DNA from: Planctomycetota bacterium
Lineage (GTDB): Bacteria > Planctomycetota > Planctomycetia > Pirellulales > UBA1268
Reading direction: 5' to 3'
Assembly (NCBI GenBank): GCA_003670825.1
Contig: QWQL01000185.1
Location: 1 to 16,504, forward strand
DNA length: 16,504 nucleotides
This document shows positions 1 to 6,916 of the stretch, piece by piece. The stretch's first letter is position 1, and the number at the start of each line of letters is the position of its first letter. Below the pieces are notes generated by a model. The model saw only the letters and a list, made by a program, of their open reading frames with translations. It was not told the DNA's origin and did no database searches. Made by a program: the position numbers and the translations under genes.

Positions 1-991
1 TCGCCTCCGGCTGATGCCGCGCGAGCAGATGCTTGAACGGCTCGGCACCGGTCGACTTGCTGATCTTGGTGGCCGCCTGCGCGGCGGCATCGGTGGCCGC
101 CTGCGCGGCGGTGGCCGTGGCATCGCCTCCATCCCGCGGTCGCCCCCCCACCTTGCCGGCAACGCCGGCGGCCTGCATCAGGCCGTTGTGCATCCAGAAC
201 GTGGCCATCGGACAGTCGTGCAGCGACTCGCTCTGGGCGATCTCGTTCTCGTGGTGCGGAAAGATGAGGTCGAGACCGCCGCCGTGGATGTCGAAGTGCG
301 GCCCGAGGATCGCCTTGCTCATCGCCGAGCACTCGATGTGCCAGCCGGGACGGCCGGGGCCCCACGGGCTCTCCCACGCTGGTTCACCCGGCTTGGCCTT
401 CTTCCAGAGGGCAAAGTCGGCCGCCGACCGCTTCCTTTCCGCCGTGGAACCCCCTTCGCCCTGCATCGCCTCGACCGAGCGATTGGTGAGCTTGCCGTAG
501 TCGGCATCTCTGGTGACGTCGAAGTAGGCGTCGCCGTCGCTGGCGTAGGCCGACCCCTTGGCGATCAGTCCCTCGATGAAGGCGATGATCGTGCCGATGT
601 GCTCGGTGGCCTTCGGCATCACGTCGATGCTCGTGACGCCGAGTGCGGCGAGGTTGTCGAGATAGTCGGCGGTCATCTCCTCGGCGAGTTTCGCCATCGT
701 CGTGCCGCGGACCGTACTCTCGGTGATGATCTTGTCGTCGACGTCGGTGATGTTGACGACCCAGGTCACCTGCCAGCCGGAGTAGACGAGATATCGCTTC
801 ACGGTGTCGAAGATCACCGGGCCGACCATGTGCCCGATGTGGCTCGGCTTGTAGACCGTGGGGCCGCAGAGATACATCCCCACGTGGCCCGGTTTCACCG
901 TGACCAGTGGCGACTTGGTCCGCGTCAGGGTGCTATAGATCTCGATCGCCGGGAGTCCGTTCACCCCGTCCGTCGCTTCTGCTGTCGCCAT
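1..991 (-). CDS. cysS: Cysteinyl-tRNA synthetase, C-terminus cut by window edge
   Basis: Charges tRNA-Cys with cysteine in the cytoplasm. Read on the minus strand from ATG at 989-991, 330 codons are present and the frame is still open at base 1. The class I motifs are intact: HIGH at residues 51-54 (in KPSHIGHMVG) and KISKS at 309-313 as the KMSKS loop. The expected zinc ligands are visible as C42 (CGPTVY), C221 (WHIECS), H246 and E250 (FPHHENE). An Ala/Thr-rich insert at about residues 280-308 lies directly before KISKS and carries an 8-residue tandem duplication. The missing part would be the tRNA-binding C-terminal domain. It lies 28 bases behind ispF on the same strand, so the two are probably co-transcribed. 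The identity is secure; the role of the insert is unknown. Confidence 0.96.
   Translation of the reverse strand, partial: MATAEATDGVNGLPAIEIYSTLTRTKSPLVTVKPGHVGMYLCGPTVYKPSHIGHMVGPVIFDTVKRYLVYSGWQVTWVVNITDVDDKIITESTVRGTTMAKLAEEMTADYLDNLAALGVTSIDVMPKATEHIGTIIAFIEGLIAKGSAYASDGDAYFDVTRDADYGKLTNRSVEAMQGEGGSTAERKRSAADFALWKKAKPGEPAWESPWGPGRPGWHIECSAMSKAILGPHFDIHGGGLDLIFPHHENEIAQSESLHDCPMATFWMHNGLMQAAGVAGKVGGRPRDGGDATATAAQAATDAAAQAATKISKSTGAEPFKHLLARHQPEA
68..111 (-). repeat. 24-bp tandem duplication inside cysS
   Basis: The 20-mer GGTGGCCGCCTGCGCGGCGG occurs at 68-87 and again at 92-111, a period of 24 bases. In cysS this gives two in-frame copies of an Ala/Gln/Thr-rich 8-residue unit (AAQAAT plus two residues) just before the KISKS loop. 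The duplication keeps the frame and the gene otherwise looks intact, so it is best read as linker expansion. Confidence 0.85.
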
Positions 992-1019
992 CTGGTCCCC
1001 GCTCCCGTCTGTTGTGGTT

Positions 1020-1499
1020 CTAGGACTGCCGCTCGATCAGCACGACGCACTCTGCCCCGACCGCGAGTTCCTCGCCGATCGGGCCGACGCCCTCGCCCGT
1101 CTTCGCCTTGAGCCAGACCGCGGCCTCGTCGATGCCGAGGATCTCCGCGATCCGCCGCCGGATGGCCGGACGGTGCGGCAGGATTTTGGGCCGCTGGGCG
1201 AAGATCACGCAATCCAGGTTCACGATCCGCCAGCCCGCGGCCGAGACCCGGTCGAGGGCCCGACGGAGCATGTCGGCCGAATCGCGGCCCTGGTTGGCCG
1301 GATCGGTGTCGGGAAACATCTCGCCGATGTCACCCAGTGCCGCCGCGCCGAGCAGCGCGTCGGTGATCGCGTGGAGCAGCACATCGGCGTCGCTGTGGCC
1401 GATCGCCGCTCGGTGGTGAGGAATGCTCACGCCCCCGATCACCAGACCGTCGCCCGGACCGAGGCGGTGCGAATCGTGACCGAGACCGATGCGGAACAT
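1020..1499 (-). CDS. ispF: 2-C-methyl-D-erythritol 2,4-cyclodiphosphate synthase
   Basis: Catalyses formation of MEcPP from CDP-ME 2-phosphate, the fifth step of the non-mevalonate isoprenoid pathway. The 159-residue product matches the usual family length of about 157-160. Visible signatures are the N-terminal RIGLGHDSHRL with the metal-binding D-x-H pair, the IGHSDADVLLHAITDALLGA segment, and FPDTDP. The start is ATG at 1497-1499 with GGAG about nine bases upstream. The frame stays open upstream on the minus strand, but that extension is antisense to the ABC ATPase gene and does not belong to the family. cysS follows after 28 bases. The divergent ABC operon starts 51 bases away. Confidence 0.97.
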   Translation of the reverse strand: MFRIGLGHDSHRLGPGDGLVIGGVSIPHHRAAIGHSDADVLLHAITDALLGAAALGDIGEMFPDTDPANQGRDSADMLRRALDRVSAAGWRIVNLDCVIFAQRPKILPHRPAIRRRIAEILGIDEAAVWLKAKTGEGVGPIGEELAVGAECVVLIERQS

Positions 1500-1538
1500 G
1501 CAGGCCGACTCCAACGGGGGTGACGCATGGTTTTCCCC

Positions 1539-1544
1539 TATACT
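1539..1544 (+). promoter_or_regulatory. Candidate -10 box (TATACT) of the ABC operon, possible leaderless start
   Basis: TATACT lies seven bases before the ATG at 1551. If it is a true -10 element, transcription would begin at or next to the start codon, giving a leaderless mRNA. No good -35 is visible at 16-18 bases upstream and no Shine-Dalgarno lies before 1551, which fits a leaderless start but does not prove it. The same bases read TATAGG on the minus strand, facing ispF. Confidence 0.4.
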
Positions 1545-1550
1545 CGTGCC

Positions 1551-2597
1551 ATGCACAACACCGATCCCAACGCGGCGGCCGCGGTCGCTGATCCGGTGAT
1601 CGAGGTCGAGGGCCTCGCCAAGGAATACCGGGTATTTGACAAGCCCGAGGGCTTGGCGGCGAGCGTCCGGGCCCTGTTCCACAGGACGAGCCGTGCCGTC
1701 GAGGCGGTCAAGGGCGTGGACCTCGTCGTGGGGCGGGGCGAGTTCGTCGCGCTGCTCGGCCCCAACGGCGCCGGCAAGACGACGCTCTTGAAACTGCTCT
1801 CGGGCATCATCACGCCTACGCGGGGCACCGCCCGGGTGCTCGGCCACGTGCCCTGGGAGCGGGCCGACGACTTTCGCCGCCGCTTCGCCCTCGTGATGGG
1901 GCAGCGGAACCAACTCTGGTGGGACCTGCCCGCCGCGGAGAGCTTCCGCCTGCACCAGGAGATCTACCGGATCGACCCGGCTCGGTTCGAAAAGACGCGA
2001 AACGCCCTCGTCGACATGCTCGACGTCCGCCGGCTGATCCTCCAGCCGGTTCGCGAACTCTCGCTCGGAGAGCGGATGAAGCTCGAACTCGTGGCGGCAC
2101 TCCTCCACGAGCCCGAGGTTTTGTTTCTGGATGAGCCCACGATCGGCCTCGACGTGGTCGCCCAGCACACGATCCACGAGTTTCTCCGCGACGTGCAGCG
2201 TCGGCGGCGGATGACGGTCGTGCTCACCACCCATTACATGAAGGACGTGGCGGCCCTCTGCGAGCGGGTGGTGGTAATCACGCGGGGCGACGTGCTCTAC
2301 GACGGCTCGCTCGCCGAGATCGTCGACCGGTTCACCACCCACAAGATCGTCACGCTCGATTTCGACGAGGCGCCGGAACGGGCCCTGATCGAGCGGTTCG
2401 GCTTCCCCTGCGAGTTTCGCGGGCCCCAAGTGGTGCTACGGATCGACCGGAGTCGGATCGCCGACGTGCTCCCGGAGGTGCTCGCCGCCGCCGGCATCCG
2501 CGACGTGTCGGTGGAGGACGTGCCGCTGGAGGAGATCGTGGCGGAACTATTCCGCTCCGACACGCGAGCGCATGCCGCCGCGGAGGCGGGCTCATGA
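1551..2597 (+). CDS. ABC-2 type exporter, ATP-binding subunit
   Basis: ATPase of an ABC exporter, 348 residues from ATG 1551. Walker A is GPNGAGKTT (70-78), the Q-loop region reads MGQRNQLWWD (about 116-125), the signature is LSLGERMKLEL (170-180), Walker B is LFLDEPTIGLD (191-201), and the H-loop histidine is in TTHYMKD. The RNQLWWD Q-loop and the pair of dissimilar ABC2_membrane_6 (former DUF990) permeases behind it point to the poorly characterised COG4586-type exporter group. About 90 residues after the nucleotide-binding domain form a C-terminal regulatory-type region. Its TGA overlaps the next ATG (ATGA at 2594-2597). An upstream in-frame ATG at 1527 is less likely because it lies within the promoter region. 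The substrate cannot be told from sequence. Confidence 0.93.
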   Translation: MHNTDPNAAAAVADPVIEVEGLAKEYRVFDKPEGLAASVRALFHRTSRAVEAVKGVDLVVGRGEFVALLGPNGAGKTTLLKLLSGIITPTRGTARVLGHVPWERADDFRRRFALVMGQRNQLWWDLPAAESFRLHQEIYRIDPARFEKTRNALVDMLDVRRLILQPVRELSLGERMKLELVAALLHEPEVLFLDEPTIGLDVVAQHTIHEFLRDVQRRRRMTVVLTTHYMKDVAALCERVVVITRGDVLYDGSLAEIVDRFTTHKIVTLDFDEAPERALIERFGFPCEFRGPQVVLRIDRSRIADVLPEVLAAAGIRDVSVEDVPLEEIVAELFRSDTRAHAAAEAGS

Positions 2598-3472
2598 GCG
2601 GCGGGTTCGAGGCCATCCGTCCGCCGGGCCGGCTCCAGGGGCTCAGGACCTGGTGGACGATGCTGAAGATCAGTCTCGAGGAGCGGCTCGTCTACCGGGG
2701 TGACTTTGTCCTCGGCACGCTGATGCGGTTCCTGCCGATCGTCACGCAGGTGTTTCTCTGGACGGCCGTCTTCAGCGCGACCAACCGCGGCGATATCGCC
2801 GGCTACTCGCGGAACGACATCGTCGCCTACTACCTGCTCACCATGCTCACCCGAGCCTTTTCCAGCATGCCCGGCCTGGCCACAAGCATCGCCCGCAGCG
2901 TCCGCGACGGCTCGGTGAAGAAGTTTCTCATCCAGCCGGTCGACTACGTTTCCTTCCTGCTCGCCGCCCGTGTGGCCCACAAACTCGTCTACTATGCGGT
3001 CGCCGTCGTGCCGTTCGGGGCGGTGTTCCTCCTCTGCCGTGGCTACTTCCCGCCGCCACCGCCCGACGCCACGACGATCGCGGCCTTCCTCCTCTCGCTC
3101 GCGCTCTCGTTCCTGCTCGGCTTCTTCATGGAAGCCACGCTCGGCATGCTCGGCTTCTGGTTCATGGAGGTGTCGAGCATCGTGTTCGGCTACATGCTCG
3201 TGCAGTACCTGCTCTCGGGACACATGTTTCCGATCGACCTGCTCGCCGGAGTGCCCACCGGGCTGGCAGGCGTGAGCCTTGCCGACGTCGTCCACTGGCT
3301 GCCGTTTGAATACACCGCCTACTTCTCGGCGGCGGTCTGGCTCGGCAAGGTGCAGGGAACGCAACTCGCCTGGTCGCTGGGGATCGAGGCGGCCTGGGTC
3401 GTGGTGATGGCGGTGGCCTGTCGCGTCGCTTGGCGGCGGGGCACACGGCGCTACAGCGCGTTCGGAGGGTGA
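2594..3472 (+). CDS. ABC-2 type exporter, permease subunit 1
   Basis: Integral membrane subunit, 292 residues, translationally coupled to the ATPase by a four-base overlap. Hydrophobic segments lie at about residues 46-62, 76-96, 131-149, 160-180, 185-208 and 259-281, the six-helix pattern of ABC-2 permeases. The stretch RSVRDGSVKKFLIQPVDY (101-118) matches the conserved cytosolic element of the ABC2_membrane_6 family, in which a short basic stretch precedes a proline-containing motif ahead of the next helix. It is expected to pair with the second permease as a heterodimer bound to the upstream ATPase. Confidence 0.88.
   Translation: MSGGFEAIRPPGRLQGLRTWWTMLKISLEERLVYRGDFVLGTLMRFLPIVTQVFLWTAVFSATNRGDIAGYSRNDIVAYYLLTMLTRAFSSMPGLATSIARSVRDGSVKKFLIQPVDYVSFLLAARVAHKLVYYAVAVVPFGAVFLLCRGYFPPPPPDATTIAAFLLSLALSFLLGFFMEATLGMLGFWFMEVSSIVFGYMLVQYLLSGHMFPIDLLAGVPTGLAGVSLADVVHWLPFEYTAYFSAAVWLGKVQGTQLAWSLGIEAAWVVVMAVACRVAWRRGTRRYSAFGG
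3464..3469 (+). promoter_or_regulatory. Ribosome binding site deciding a TTG start
   Basis: GGAGGG lies inside the last codons of permease 1, four to five bases before TTG at 3474. It is the strongest Shine-Dalgarno in this operon and supports the TTG over the next in-frame ATG at 3531, which would remove the first 19 residues. Confidence 0.75.
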
Positions 3473-3473
3473 G

Positions 3474-4292
3474 TTGAACCGCTATCTCGCGATCTTGCTG
3501 ACGTTCGCGCGGGCGTGCCTCGTTCGCGACATGACGTTCCGGGCGAACTTTCTCCTGGAGTGCGTCACGAGCCTCGGCTGGATGTCGATGAATCTGGCGT
3601 TCTACCTGCTGGTGTTCACCTACACGGCCGAAATCGGCAAGGGGACGGGCTGGTCGAAGGAGCCGTTCTTCGCGTTTGTGGCCACCGGACTGATCATCAA
3701 CTCGATCGTGCAGGCATTCTTCATGCCGAGTGCCGAGGAACTCACCGAGATGGTCCGGACCGGCGGGCTCGACGCCGTGCTCGTGCAACCGCTCGACGCG
3801 CAGTTTCTGGTGTCGATGCACCGCATCGATTTTTCATCGTTCGCCAACGGGGCCGTGGGGGTGGGACTGCTCGCCTGGGCCGTGTCTCGCATGGACCACG
3901 CACCGCCTCCCGTGGCCTGGGCGCTCTATCCGCTGCTCATCGTCTGCGGCGTGGCGATCCTCTACGGCCTTGTGATCATGCTCGCCGCGGCCACGATCCT
4001 GATGGGCCGCAACCAGAGCCTCTACGACTTCTGGTTCTATCTCACGAACTTCTCCCGCTACCCCGCCGAAATCTATTCCGGCCCCTGGGGCGGGCCGCTG
4101 CGGATGATCTGCACCTTCGTGATTCCGATCCTGCTGGTCGTCAACGTGCCCGCCCGCGTGATCGCCCAGCCGTTCACCGGCGAGTCTTGGGGCGGCGTGG
4201 CCGCGGCGGTGATCGCGGCGGCGGCGTCGCTGGTTGTTTCGCGAATCGTCTTTCAGCGGGCGCTCGCCCGCTACCGGTCGGCGTCGAGCTGA
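3474..4292 (+). CDS. ABC-2 type exporter, permease subunit 2
   Basis: Second integral membrane subunit, 272 residues from a TTG start one base after the preceding stop codon. Hydrophobic segments lie near residues 33-50, 65-85, 125-138, 148-174, 211-229 and 240-260. The RYPAEIY element (195-201) before the penultimate helix is typical of the COG3694 half of these paired permeases, and GLDAVLVQPLD (98-108) is the counterpart of the conserved loop in permease 1. The two permeases differ in sequence, indicating a heterodimeric channel. The gene stays tightly packed with its neighbours, with the YeiH-like gene 18 bases downstream. Confidence 0.87.
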   Translation: MNRYLAILLTFARACLVRDMTFRANFLLECVTSLGWMSMNLAFYLLVFTYTAEIGKGTGWSKEPFFAFVATGLIINSIVQAFFMPSAEELTEMVRTGGLDAVLVQPLDAQFLVSMHRIDFSSFANGAVGVGLLAWAVSRMDHAPPPVAWALYPLLIVCGVAILYGLVIMLAAATILMGRNQSLYDFWFYLTNFSRYPAEIYSGPWGGPLRMICTFVIPILLVVNVPARVIAQPFTGESWGGVAAAVIAAAASLVVSRIVFQRALARYRSASS

Positions 4293-4310
4293 GGGAGGCA
4301 GACGGCAGGC

Positions 4311-5696
4311 ATGGGTGTGGCAACGCGACGGGTGGGCCTTCACGAAGACACGGCGGCAACGGTCATCGGCCTGGCCATCGTGGCCATGGCGCTGGCCGTG
4401 ACCTGGTGGGCATGTCCGGCCGAACGACCCGCCAGCCGGGAGAAGTGGCCCAAGGGCTGGCCGACGCCACTCTCGCGGACGATCGACAAGCCGCAGACCT
4501 GGTCAGACTCGCCGCTGGCGTCGTTTCGTGACAAGCAGGGCAAGCCGGTCGCGGTGCCGATCCTGCTCGGCGGCGCGTGGGTTGTGGCGGTGGCCGTCGC
4601 GGGGGCGTCGCTTGGCGGCCGGCCGGTGGCCCGCATGCTGCCCGGAGCGGCAGCGCTGGCAGTGCTTGCGGCCTTGGCCTACCTGCTTTCCGCGCAGCAG
4701 GTGATCCACTTTTACAACCTCGAATACCCGCTCTGGGCCCTGATGATCGGGGTGTTGCTCGGCAACGTGGTCGGCGTGCCGCCGTGGCTGGAGAGGGCGC
4801 TGGCCGGCGAGTTCCTCATCAAGACTGGGCTCGTGGTTTTCGGGGCCGAGGTGCTCGTCGGCCGGCTGCTCGAACTCGGCCTCCCGGGGCTGCTCACCGC
4901 GTGGGTGGTGACGCCGATCGTGCTCGTCACCACCTACTGGTGCGGCGTGCACATCATGAAGATTCCGTCGAAGTCGCTGTGCATGGTGATTTCGGCTGAC
5001 ATGTCGGTCTGCGGCGTGTCGGCGGCGATCGCGACGGGGGCTGCCTGCCGGGCCAAGAAGGAAGAACTCTCGCTGGCGATCGGGCTGTCGCTTTTGTTCA
5101 CCGTCATCATGATGGTGGCGATGCCGCCGGCGATCGGCTGGCTGGGGCTGGATCCGATTGTCGGCGGCGCCTGGATCGGCGGCACGATCGATGCCACCGG
5201 CGCCGTCGTGGCCGCCGGTGAGTCGCTCGGCAAGGAAGCGGGCGAGGTGGCCGCCACGGTGAAGATGATCCAGAACTCGATGATCGGGATCATCGCCTTC
5301 GCAGTCGCCGTGTACTGGGCCGGGTGGGTCGATCATTCGGGCGGCCCGCGGCGAGGCTCGCTCCTGGCCGAGGCCTGGCGGCGGTTTCCCCGGTTCATTC
5401 TCGGGTTTCTCGCGGCGTCGATCGCCTGCTCATGGCTCTTCAGCCTGTCGCCTGCGCATGCCCTCTGGGTGGACGGCACCACGACCGGCTTCACCTCGCG
5501 GCTGCGGGGCTGGCTGTTTTGCAGCGGCTTCGTCTGCATGGGGCTCCAGACAAACTTCCGGGAACTCGCGCCGGTGCTCGCCAGCGGCCGGCCGCTGGTG
5601 CTCTACGTCGGCGGGCAGTGCCTAAACCTCGTGCTGACGCTCGCGATGGCGAGCCTCACCTTCGGCTGGCTCTTTCGTAAGGCGGTGGAGCCATGA
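4311..5696 (+). CDS. YeiH/UPF0324-family putative sulfate/anion exporter, long form
   Basis: Polytopic inner-membrane protein of 461 residues in the UPF0324 family (Pfam Cons_hypoth698), often annotated as a putative sulfate exporter although the substrate is not established. Family signatures are SVCGVSAAIATG (232-243) followed by KKEELSLAIG, and GGAWIGGTIDATGAVVAAG (285-303) followed by TVKMIQNSMIG. The protein is about 110 residues longer than the roughly 350-residue enterobacterial form. The extra N-terminus holds one predicted helix (about 16-34), a hydrophilic Trp/Pro-rich stretch (36-80) and a second helix pair. GGGAGG-type purines lie about 12 bases before ATG 4311. Its stop overlaps the next start (ATGA at 5693-5696). 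A functional link to the ABC exporter is suggested only by the shared operon. Confidence 0.88.
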   Translation: MGVATRRVGLHEDTAATVIGLAIVAMALAVTWWACPAERPASREKWPKGWPTPLSRTIDKPQTWSDSPLASFRDKQGKPVAVPILLGGAWVVAVAVAGASLGGRPVARMLPGAAALAVLAALAYLLSAQQVIHFYNLEYPLWALMIGVLLGNVVGVPPWLERALAGEFLIKTGLVVFGAEVLVGRLLELGLPGLLTAWVVTPIVLVTTYWCGVHIMKIPSKSLCMVISADMSVCGVSAAIATGAACRAKKEELSLAIGLSLLFTVIMMVAMPPAIGWLGLDPIVGGAWIGGTIDATGAVVAAGESLGKEAGEVAATVKMIQNSMIGIIAFAVAVYWAGWVDHSGGPRRGSLLAEAWRRFPRFILGFLAASIACSWLFSLSPAHALWVDGTTTGFTSRLRGWLFCSGFVCMGLQTNFRELAPVLASGRPLVLYVGGQCLNLVLTLAMASLTFGWLFRKAVEP

Positions 5697-5914
5697 CGCC
5701 CTCTGCGCCGCTGCGACTGGCCCTCGTGGCGGCGGCGATCGGGGCCGTCTGGGGGGTGGCGCTGCCGTGGCTCGGCCGCTGTCCCATGATCGTCCGACAC
5801 GTGACCGCCATGGAGTCGCGGGACGTCAATCCCGCTGCCATGTACTACACCGAACTCGACCGACTTCCGCTGCGGCCGAGCTGGATCGAAGACCGTGTCG
5901 TGCTCTGGCCCTGA
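5693..5914 (+). CDS. Small single-helix membrane protein coupled to the YeiH-like gene
   Basis: A 73-residue protein I do not recognise by family. Its ATG lies inside the ATGA overlap with the stop of the YeiH-like gene, so translation is probably coupled. Residues 7-27 form one hydrophobic segment, and the remaining 46 residues are hydrophilic with a distinctive stretch MYYTELDRLPLRPSW (50-64). The terminator begins two bases after its stop, so it is clearly the last gene of the operon. Coupling, a tidy TM-plus-tail layout and the terminator position argue it is real. A plausible role is an accessory subunit of the preceding transporter, but that is inference only. Confidence 0.72.
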   Translation: MTPSAPLRLALVAAAIGAVWGVALPWLGRCPMIVRHVTAMESRDVNPAAMYYTELDRLPLRPSWIEDRVVLWP

Positions 5915-5915
5915 G

Positions 5916-5949
5916 GGGAGGCTGCCCGGCGGTTCGGCCTCTTGTTTTT
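5916..5949 (+). terminator. Intrinsic terminator closing the exporter operon
   Basis: GAGGCTG (5918-5924) pairs with CGGCCTC (5935-5941) around a 10-base loop, with one G-U pair, and wobble pairs could extend the stem by two. The U-rich run TTGTTTTT follows at 5942-5949. It starts directly after the stop of the 73-codon gene (5914), the textbook position. Confidence 0.78.
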
Positions 5950-5969
5950 CCAAAATCACGCGGTATAGA
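5942..5969 (+). promoter_or_regulatory. Candidate promoter of the PEP-CTERM gene
   Basis: TTGTTT (5942-5947) and TATAGA (5964-5969) are separated by 16 bases, a sigma-70-like pair in otherwise GC-rich DNA. The -35 element overlaps the U-tract of the terminator, so one operon would stop where the next begins. The predicted 5' untranslated region would be about 80 bases. Confidence 0.42.
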
Positions 5970-6044
5970 AAGTGGGGGAGATCTCTACGGTTTCACGCGG
6001 CACCATTGGTTTGCCCTGATGTGCCGCACTTCATTCCATTGCCT

Positions 6045-6050
6045 AAGGAG
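6045..6050 (+). promoter_or_regulatory. Ribosome binding site deciding a GTG start
   Basis: AAGGAG ends seven bases before GTG 6058. The downstream peptide is a clean signal sequence, whereas the longer frame reaching back to 5767 runs antisense-like through the previous gene and terminator. Confidence 0.78.
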
Positions 6051-6057
6051 TACGTTC

Positions 6058-6831
6058 GTGAGGATCCGTTCGCTCGATCTCAGCATTGCTGGCAGCGGTG
6101 TTTTGGTGGCCTGTCTGGTGGCCTGTGTGCTGGGGTCGTCCTCTACGGCCTTGGCCGGCACCGTCTACTGGAACGCCGGCTCAGGCACTGGCAACCTCGT
6201 TCCGACCAGCACCACCGACGTGCCGGCCGGGGTTTCCGCCGGGGCCTTCTCCCGGGGCAACAACGTGGGTAACGAAGTCCTCAACAACTCCACGTCGTCC
6301 TCGTCGGGCTACTCGTTCCTGTTGAATGGCGTCTCGACGAGCGCTTCCGGTTCCTTCAACTTCGGAGCTGACAGCGTCGTGGGAGCGACCCTCGAAACCG
6401 GCAGCAGCACCTACTTTTCGGTCACGATCACGCCCGATCCAGGCGCAACGTTTGAACTGACAGGCTTCGGGTTCGGCACCCGTTCGACCACCAATGGTCC
6501 CAAGGCCTGGACGATGCGGAGCAGCTTCGACAACTTTGCGACCGACCTCGTCACGCCCGGCATAGTGAACAACAACTCGACGTGGGTGTATGTCAACGCG
6601 GCGCTCACGGCCCCGCTTGTCGGCTCGGCGGCGACCGAACTCCGCATCTACGGCTACAACGTCGATGGTCCGCAGTCGTTCACCTCCAACACCTGGCGGC
6701 TCGACGACGTGCAGCTGCAGATCGTCCCGGAGCCGGCCTGCGCCGGGCTGGCGATCGCCGTCTGTGGCCTGGGGTTGGCAACCCGAAAGTGGTGGCCGCG
6801 AAAGCCGGCACGAGCGGCGCCGCGATCCTGA
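6058..6831 (+). CDS. PEP-CTERM sorted secreted protein
   Basis: Exported protein of 257 residues read from GTG 6058. A signal peptide covers residues 1-33 (basic start, hydrophobic core SGVLVACLVACVLG, cleavage near ALA-G). The mature part is rich in Ser, Thr, Asn and Gly, a beta-sandwich-like composition common in exopolysaccharide-associated PEP-CTERM proteins. The C-terminus (from about residue 223) carries VPEP, a hydrophobic helix AGLAIAVCGLGLAT and a basic tail RKWWPRKPARA, which is the sorting tag recognised by exosortase. No exosortase gene is in the window. The mature part shows no enzymatic motif I recognise. It stands alone between a terminator and the next operon. Confidence 0.9.
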   Translation: MRIRSLDLSIAGSGVLVACLVACVLGSSSTALAGTVYWNAGSGTGNLVPTSTTDVPAGVSAGAFSRGNNVGNEVLNNSTSSSSGYSFLLNGVSTSASGSFNFGADSVVGATLETGSSTYFSVTITPDPGATFELTGFGFGTRSTTNGPKAWTMRSSFDNFATDLVTPGIVNNNSTWVYVNAALTAPLVGSAATELRIYGYNVDGPQSFTSNTWRLDDVQLQIVPEPACAGLAIAVCGLGLATRKWWPRKPARAAPRS

Positions 6832-6916
6832 TCGGGGACCCGCTCCGCGGGCATCCACTGGGCCGGAGAGGCGGCGGCAGCTAGGCTTCCAGCGGCCGCA
6901 CCCCGGATTCAAGCCC

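Noticed and set aside
68..111. Repeat considered as a CRISPR-like or regulatory array
   Set aside because: Only two units, no spacers, in frame inside cysS and coding for an Ala-rich linker.
14..1111. Long plus-strand frame opposite cysS and the ispF end
   Set aside because: No recognisable domain; an antisense shadow of two well-identified genes in high-GC DNA.
1500..2429. In-frame minus-strand extension upstream of ispF giving a much longer protein
   Set aside because: It is antisense to the ABC ATPase with its intact motifs; IspF homology begins exactly at ATG 1499 with a GGAG upstream.
2297..3364. 355-codon minus-strand frame rich in charged residues
   Set aside because: Shadow of the permease gene; hydrophobic codons read backwards give charged residues.
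5767..6057. Longer N-terminus for the PEP-CTERM protein
   Set aside because: It would cross the previous gene and the terminator; the AAGGAG-GTG at 6045-6060 followed by a clean signal peptide is far better.
6839..6851. Short GC hairpin after the PEP-CTERM gene as a terminator
   Set aside because: Five-base stem with a three-base loop and no U-tract; expected by chance at this GC content.
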